DNA of 8,823 nucleotides, from contig JBLMZA010000048.1 in the NCBI GenBank assembly GCA_050258555.1, positions 1 through 8,823 on the forward strand. Direction: 5' to 3'. Made by a program: the position numbers and the translations under genes. The notes beneath the pieces are model-generated. The model was not told the DNA's origin. It was given only the letters and a program-made list of their open reading frames with translations, and did not search any database. Origin of the DNA: CAISDA01 sp050258555. Its GTDB lineage: Bacteria; Bacteroidota; Ignavibacteria; UBA10030; UBA8401. Below, piece by piece: positions 5,361 to 8,823 of this stretch; the first letter of the stretch is position 1, and every line of letters begins with the position of its first letter.

Positions 5361-8150
5361 TTATTGAACGGCTCCCGTCGTGATCTTCACGGTCACGATC
5401 TTCTTCGGCGGCAGGTCGACCTCGATGCTGTATGTGGACAGAAGCGCCAGATCCTTGATCACGAGCTCTTCAAGCGAGACGACTTCAGCCTTCTTCAACG
5501 GCGCATAGAACTCGGCCTCCGCTTTTTCGGCGCGCTCGGTCGGATTGTAGAACCGGACGATCCAGGCGTTCTCCTCGCGCGACTGCGTTTCCTTGACGGC
5601 GCTGACGATGACCGTGCCCGGCGTCACGTTCAGCAGCGAAAGCTCTGAAGGAAGCGCGCCTTCGGTGCGGCCGGTCTCGCACACCCGGATCTCGTTATTG
5701 AAGCGCAGCGCCTCTTCGTACACGCCGGCCTCGTTCCAGAGACCCTTATGAGGATAGAACGCCAGATCATAGGACTGTGCTCCCAGGCACTGCGAGCCTT
5801 TCTGGTCGGAATAATCCTGGAGCGAGCTCGGCTGTATGATGTAGCGGAACGCGCGGAAGAGCGTGACGGCAAGCGTGCCTGCCTTGTCCTCCATCACCTC
5901 ATACTCCTTCAGTCCCGACACGAGCACGGCCGCCCCTGTTTCTCCGTCGCTCACATCGACGAAGTGGTGCATCGGATAATCATACATCGGCTGCTCGATC
6001 CACGAGCTGGTATCGGGCCTGAGCGTCGAGCGCTTCACGACATCGAAGCCTCCCTCGCCGTACGAATACGGCGCATCGAGCCCGGTGGGAAACATGAGCC
6101 GGAGCCGGTGGCTTTCGGCCGTGTTCGTAAGATCGACATGCAGCTCGAGCCTTCGCGCGCCTTCGTTCAGCGTCACCGTCAGCTCGACGGGCATCAGGAC
6201 CGTGCGCACGCCGCGCTTGACCGTGCGCGCCGCAAGATCAACCGGCAGCTTCATCTCATGCCGTATGCGCACCCGGGCCGAGAGCGGTCCGTTGCGCTCG
6301 AGCGTCACTTCCGGCTTCGCATCGAGCGTCGTCACCAGGGGCTTCACCGCCTCGTGCGTCCAGGCGTGCCCCGCCTCTCCTTCATCATAGAAATAGGCGA
6401 TGTCCTTGAATTTCTTTTCCGTCTCCTTTTCGATCACGGTGAGGGCGCCGTTTTTCTGCACCAGCACTTTCAAGAATTCGTTTTCCATCACCGGCAGGCC
6501 CTTCACCATCTTCGCCAGCTTCGGCTCTTTCGACTGCACGATCGACGGCTTGGCCGATGCGACATGGAATGTCTTGTAGCCGTAGGAGGGAAGATCCTTC
6601 AGCTCGATCAGGCATTTCGTCCGGTGGAATTTCATATACATCGGCCGGTCGATCATCTGCTCGAGCGCATGATCGGCCGTGCTCTCCTCGAGCACCTGGA
6701 GACGCATGCGCTCTCCCTCGTCATTGACGATATCGATCGCGCCCTGCCCGTCAAGCTCCACAGGAAGATCGACCGACGCCTCGACCACTTCGCTGCGCAC
6801 GAACTGCGTCGGATTGATCGCCACCACGTGCACGCTCTCGGGCTCGTATGCGGACAAATCGATCCGCTTCACGAAATATTTCACAGCCCGGTCGAAGACG
6901 CCCTTTGAGATCTCGATCACGCGCTTCGAGCGGTTCATCATGTCCTCGTGGATGCCGTCGAGCGAGCAGCCCCCGATCGAATCGTGCGCCGAATTGGCGA
7001 TGAGCGTCTTCCAGGCGATCGGCAGATACTGGTCCCGGATCGAAAGCCCGAGCATGCCGGCAAAGGCGTTGAAGGGCTCGGCATAGAACTGGAGCCATTT
7101 TTCCGCCTCGAAATTCTTCTGCTTCAGGTACATGCGCGCCGATGTCGTGTAGGCGTACATGTTGCCGCTTCTTCTGTCGTACTGGCTGCTGCGCCGCTCG
7201 CCCTTCACCACAGGAAGCGCGTCGCGCTGCACGCGCTCGAGCAGTCCTTCGGCGTAGTCTTCGAGCGTCGAATGCTGCACGTTGACCTCCGGCATAAGCT
7301 GCCGGATATCCCGGATCAGCTTCGGCGTCTTCGGATTGGGTCCGCTCGAATCGTGCCCCTCGGCCCAGAAGACATGCTCGGTCGTGAAATCCTGCAGCTG
7401 CTGCTCGATGATCGCTTCCACAGACGGGACGATATTGTCCTTATAGTAGCCGTCGACGGGATTGAGCAGATAGTAATCCTCGCCCTCCATGGCGCGGTCG
7501 ATGAAGTGGAAGGGCGTGCCGCCTCTGGTCCATTTGTATTCGACATCGGCGATCGCCTCGTTGTGGATCACGGGGCGGTAGATGTAGAAGTAAAAATTGT
7601 AGCGCGGCATCGTCGAAAATCTCGAGGTGATCGTGCGCGTGCCGTCGGCGCCCTCCCACAAAAATTCGGCCTGCGGACTGTCCAGCGAATTAACGCCGCG
7701 GTAGAACATGATCATGCTCACGCCGAAACCGGAATAGAGCTGCGGCAGCTGCGAGATCTGCCCCCAGGAAAAGGGCGAGTAGCCGACTTTCATCACATGC
7801 CCGAACCCGGCGCAGGTCTCGTGCCCGAGCAGAAGATTGCGGATCAGATTTTCGCCGCCCACCAGGAATTCATCGGGCAGCACATACCAGGGACCGATCA
7901 ACAACCGTCGGTCTTCGACGAACTTTCTGATGAGCTCGCGCTTTTCCGGCCGGATCTCCAGGTAATCATCGAGCACGATCGACTGGCTGTCCAGGTGGAA
8001 GGCCCGGTATGTCGGATCACTCCGCAGAATCTCCAGCACCTGATCGATCATCTCGACCAGCATCTGCCGGTTCTTCTCGAACGGAAAGCGCCACTCCCTG
8101 TCCCAGTGCGTATTCGAGATGACGTGAAATATTCTGTCTTTTAATTCCAT
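5361..8150 (-). CDS. Glycoside hydrolase family 38 (alpha-mannosidase-like) with atypical active site
   Basis: A 929-residue GH38-type protein. This family uses zinc and a covalent intermediate to cleave alpha-mannosides. The catalytic domain starts at once with NTHWDREW (13-20), giving zinc ligands His15 and Asp17. The second histidine ligand is His389 in NSAHDSIGGCS. Asp267 in EGHDSSGPNP is a candidate acid/base. The conserved block usually written GYxPDSFG reads GYSPFSWGQ (123-131), so Phe127 replaces the aspartate that serves as nucleophile and zinc ligand. The three-helix region and C-terminal beta domains (roughly 400-929) look full length. No signal peptide is present, so the substrate is probably intracellular. 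The frame stays open upstream to 8321, overlapping the HAD gene, but I chose the ATG at 8150 because NTHWD normally lies near the N-terminus and AAAGGA precedes it. It may be a divergent hydrolase or a binding or alternative-chemistry variant. Confidence 0.85.
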   Translation of the reverse strand: MELKDRIFHVISNTHWDREWRFPFEKNRQMLVEMIDQVLEILRSDPTYRAFHLDSQSIVLDDYLEIRPEKRELIRKFVEDRRLLIGPWYVLPDEFLVGGENLIRNLLLGHETCAGFGHVMKVGYSPFSWGQISQLPQLYSGFGVSMIMFYRGVNSLDSPQAEFLWEGADGTRTITSRFSTMPRYNFYFYIYRPVIHNEAIADVEYKWTRGGTPFHFIDRAMEGEDYYLLNPVDGYYKDNIVPSVEAIIEQQLQDFTTEHVFWAEGHDSSGPNPKTPKLIRDIRQLMPEVNVQHSTLEDYAEGLLERVQRDALPVVKGERRSSQYDRRSGNMYAYTTSARMYLKQKNFEAEKWLQFYAEPFNAFAGMLGLSIRDQYLPIAWKTLIANSAHDSIGGCSLDGIHEDMMNRSKRVIEISKGVFDRAVKYFVKRIDLSAYEPESVHVVAINPTQFVRSEVVEASVDLPVELDGQGAIDIVNDEGERMRLQVLEESTADHALEQMIDRPMYMKFHRTKCLIELKDLPSYGYKTFHVASAKPSIVQSKEPKLAKMVKGLPVMENEFLKVLVQKNGALTVIEKETEKKFKDIAYFYDEGEAGHAWTHEAVKPLVTTLDAKPEVTLERNGPLSARVRIRHEMKLPVDLAARTVKRGVRTVLMPVELTVTLNEGARRLELHVDLTNTAESHRLRLMFPTGLDAPYSYGEGGFDVVKRSTLRPDTSSWIEQPMYDYPMHHFVDVSDGETGAAVLVSGLKEYEVMEDKAGTLAVTLFRAFRYIIQPSSLQDYSDQKGSQCLGAQSYDLAFYPHKGLWNEAGVYEEALRFNNEIRVCETGRTEGALPSELSLLNVTPGTVIVSAVKETQSREENAWIVRFYNPTERAEKAEAEFYAPLKKAEVVSLEELVIKDLALLSTYSIEVDLPPKKIVTVKITTGAVQ

Positions 8151-8162
8151 GGTCGTTATCGT

Positions 8163-8168
8163 TCCTTT
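8163..8168 (-). promoter_or_regulatory. Shine-Dalgarno AAAGGA supporting the GH38 start
   Basis: AAAGGA on the minus strand lies 12 bases before the ATG at 8150, within the 41-base gap after the HAD gene. The spacing is a little long, but no better site serves an upstream in-frame start. The adjoining A/T-rich run (8167-8179) makes the site accessible. Confidence 0.5.
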
Positions 8169-8191
8169 AAAAATAAATTGTGATCGTCGTG

Positions 8192-8823
8192 TTATTCCGC
8201 ATCCCCGGCATGCATGAAGAGTCCGTGCACGAGCATCGCCTCGGGCGCGCCTCCGGGCAGGATGAGCGAGGCGGCATCGAGATTGTGCCCCTTCGAATGC
8301 TCGAACGGCACCGCCACGCACAATCCGATGCCGGCGGCACGTATGGCGAATGTGCCGGACTCCGAATCCTCGAAGCCCGCCACCCGCCCGAAATCCTCTT
8401 TGCCGATGCCGAGCGCATGGAGCGCCATGCTGTAGAGATCGCGGTGGGGCTTGAGCCGGATCTCGCTTGAATCGTTGGCCGTCACGAAGGCATCGTAGAT
8501 CGCATGGTAGGAGGAAAATTTTTCACGCAGCAGCGCCTTCTTTTCATCGGACAGCGGCCAGTCATCGATCCCGCTGCGGATCACGCGGCATACTTCCGTC
8601 ATCACGATATCGGCCTCATAGAAAATCGAAGAGGTGACGACGGCGACCTTGAGCGGATGGGCCTCGAAATATGCGCCAAGCCCGGCAAGCCTCTCGCGCG
8701 CCGCCGTGCGCTCGGAGGCAGGAAGACGCACGCCCGATTTTTTCTCGAGCTCCCGGCAGAGCATGTCGCAGACAAGCGCGCTCTCCCTCCCGAGCCATCC
8801 CTTCATCACCGCCAGCGCGATGC
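8192..8823 (-). CDS. HAD-superfamily hydrolase, beta-phosphoglucomutase-like, N-terminus cut by window edge
   Basis: The reading frame is open to the right edge; the 209 visible residues lack the start and the nucleophile motif DxDxT/V. The rest fits a HAD phosphatase or phosphomutase with a helical cap. Motif II is VAVVTSS, motif III is the lysine in RLKPHRDLY, and motif IV is GFEDSESG followed by AIRAAGIGLCVAV. A GTG at 8809 and an ATG at 8806 could be mistaken for starts, but beginning there would remove the catalytic aspartates, and the frame continues upstream (IALAV before the ATG). The cap stretch between motifs II and III includes a charged helical region (SDEKKALLREKF). It precedes the GH38 gene by 41 bases on the same strand, so it may dephosphorylate a sugar phosphate made or released by the same pathway. 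The substrate cannot be read from the sequence. Confidence 0.82.
   Translation of the reverse strand, partial: IALAVMKGWLGRESALVCDMLCRELEKKSGVRLPASERTAARERLAGLGAYFEAHPLKVAVVTSSIFYEADIVMTEVCRVIRSGIDDWPLSDEKKALLREKFSSYHAIYDAFVTANDSSEIRLKPHRDLYSMALHALGIGKEDFGRVAGFEDSESGTFAIRAAGIGLCVAVPFEHSKGHNLDAASLILPGGAPEAMLVHGLFMHAGDAE

Noticed and set aside
5748..8144. Two long open frames (386 and 398 codons) on the plus strand opposite the GH38 gene
   Set aside because: They are rich in Arg, His and Asp without any recognisable domain and lie exactly antisense to a well-conserved enzyme. They are codon-bias shadows in GC-rich DNA.
8151..8321. N-terminal extension of 57 residues on the GH38 protein
   Set aside because: It would overlap the end of the HAD gene, is Arg-rich without family likeness, and moves the NTHWD zinc motif far from its normal N-terminal position. 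The ATG at 8150 has a ribosome binding site.
8804..8809. Start of the HAD gene at the GTG or ATG near the right edge
   Set aside because: The frame continues upstream to the window edge, and a start here would lack the HAD nucleophile motif. The gene is better read as truncated by the window.

Overview
The window is protein-dense bacterial DNA with high GC by eye and no gene-free stretch over about 115 bases. It holds seven genes: six on the minus strand and one on the plus strand. I see no tRNA, rRNA, CRISPR array, insertion sequence or phage gene. The gene content (a UxaE-type hexuronate epimerase, a cytosolic GH38 enzyme and a LarA-family protein) suggests an anaerobic, sugar-fermenting bacterium such as a spirochaete or a clostridial-type Firmicute. 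That assignment is an inference from gene content only and is weak.

Left block (4299 down to 1, minus strand): an apparent operon for hexuronate or aldonate catabolism. In transcription order it runs UxaE-type tagaturonate/fructuronate epimerase, an SDR-type fructuronate reductase (D-mannonate oxidoreductase), a KdgK-like sugar-acid kinase, and a LarA-family protein cut off by the left edge. Together they would interconvert ketohexuronates, reduce fructuronate to mannonate, and phosphorylate 2-keto-3-deoxygluconate (KDG). The LarA homologue keeps every residue position known to matter for the nickel-pincer lactate racemase. In this setting it may act on a sugar acid rather than lactate. The uronate isomerase, mannonate dehydratase and KDG-6-phosphate aldolase needed to complete the route are not in the window.

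Centre (4300-4968): a 114-base divergent intergenic region, then a plus-strand DEDDh 3'-5' exonuclease of the DnaQ type. A TATATT box lies so close to its ATG, with no Shine-Dalgarno sequence, that its mRNA may be leaderless.

Right block (8823 down to 4996, minus strand): a HAD-superfamily hydrolase cut off by the right edge, a 929-residue GH38-family enzyme, and a 114-residue YkvA/DUF1232 protein. All are closely spaced and probably co-transcribed. The GH38 enzyme is the most unusual gene: where the family has its catalytic nucleophile and zinc-ligand aspartate it has phenylalanine, while the other zinc-ligand motifs are intact.
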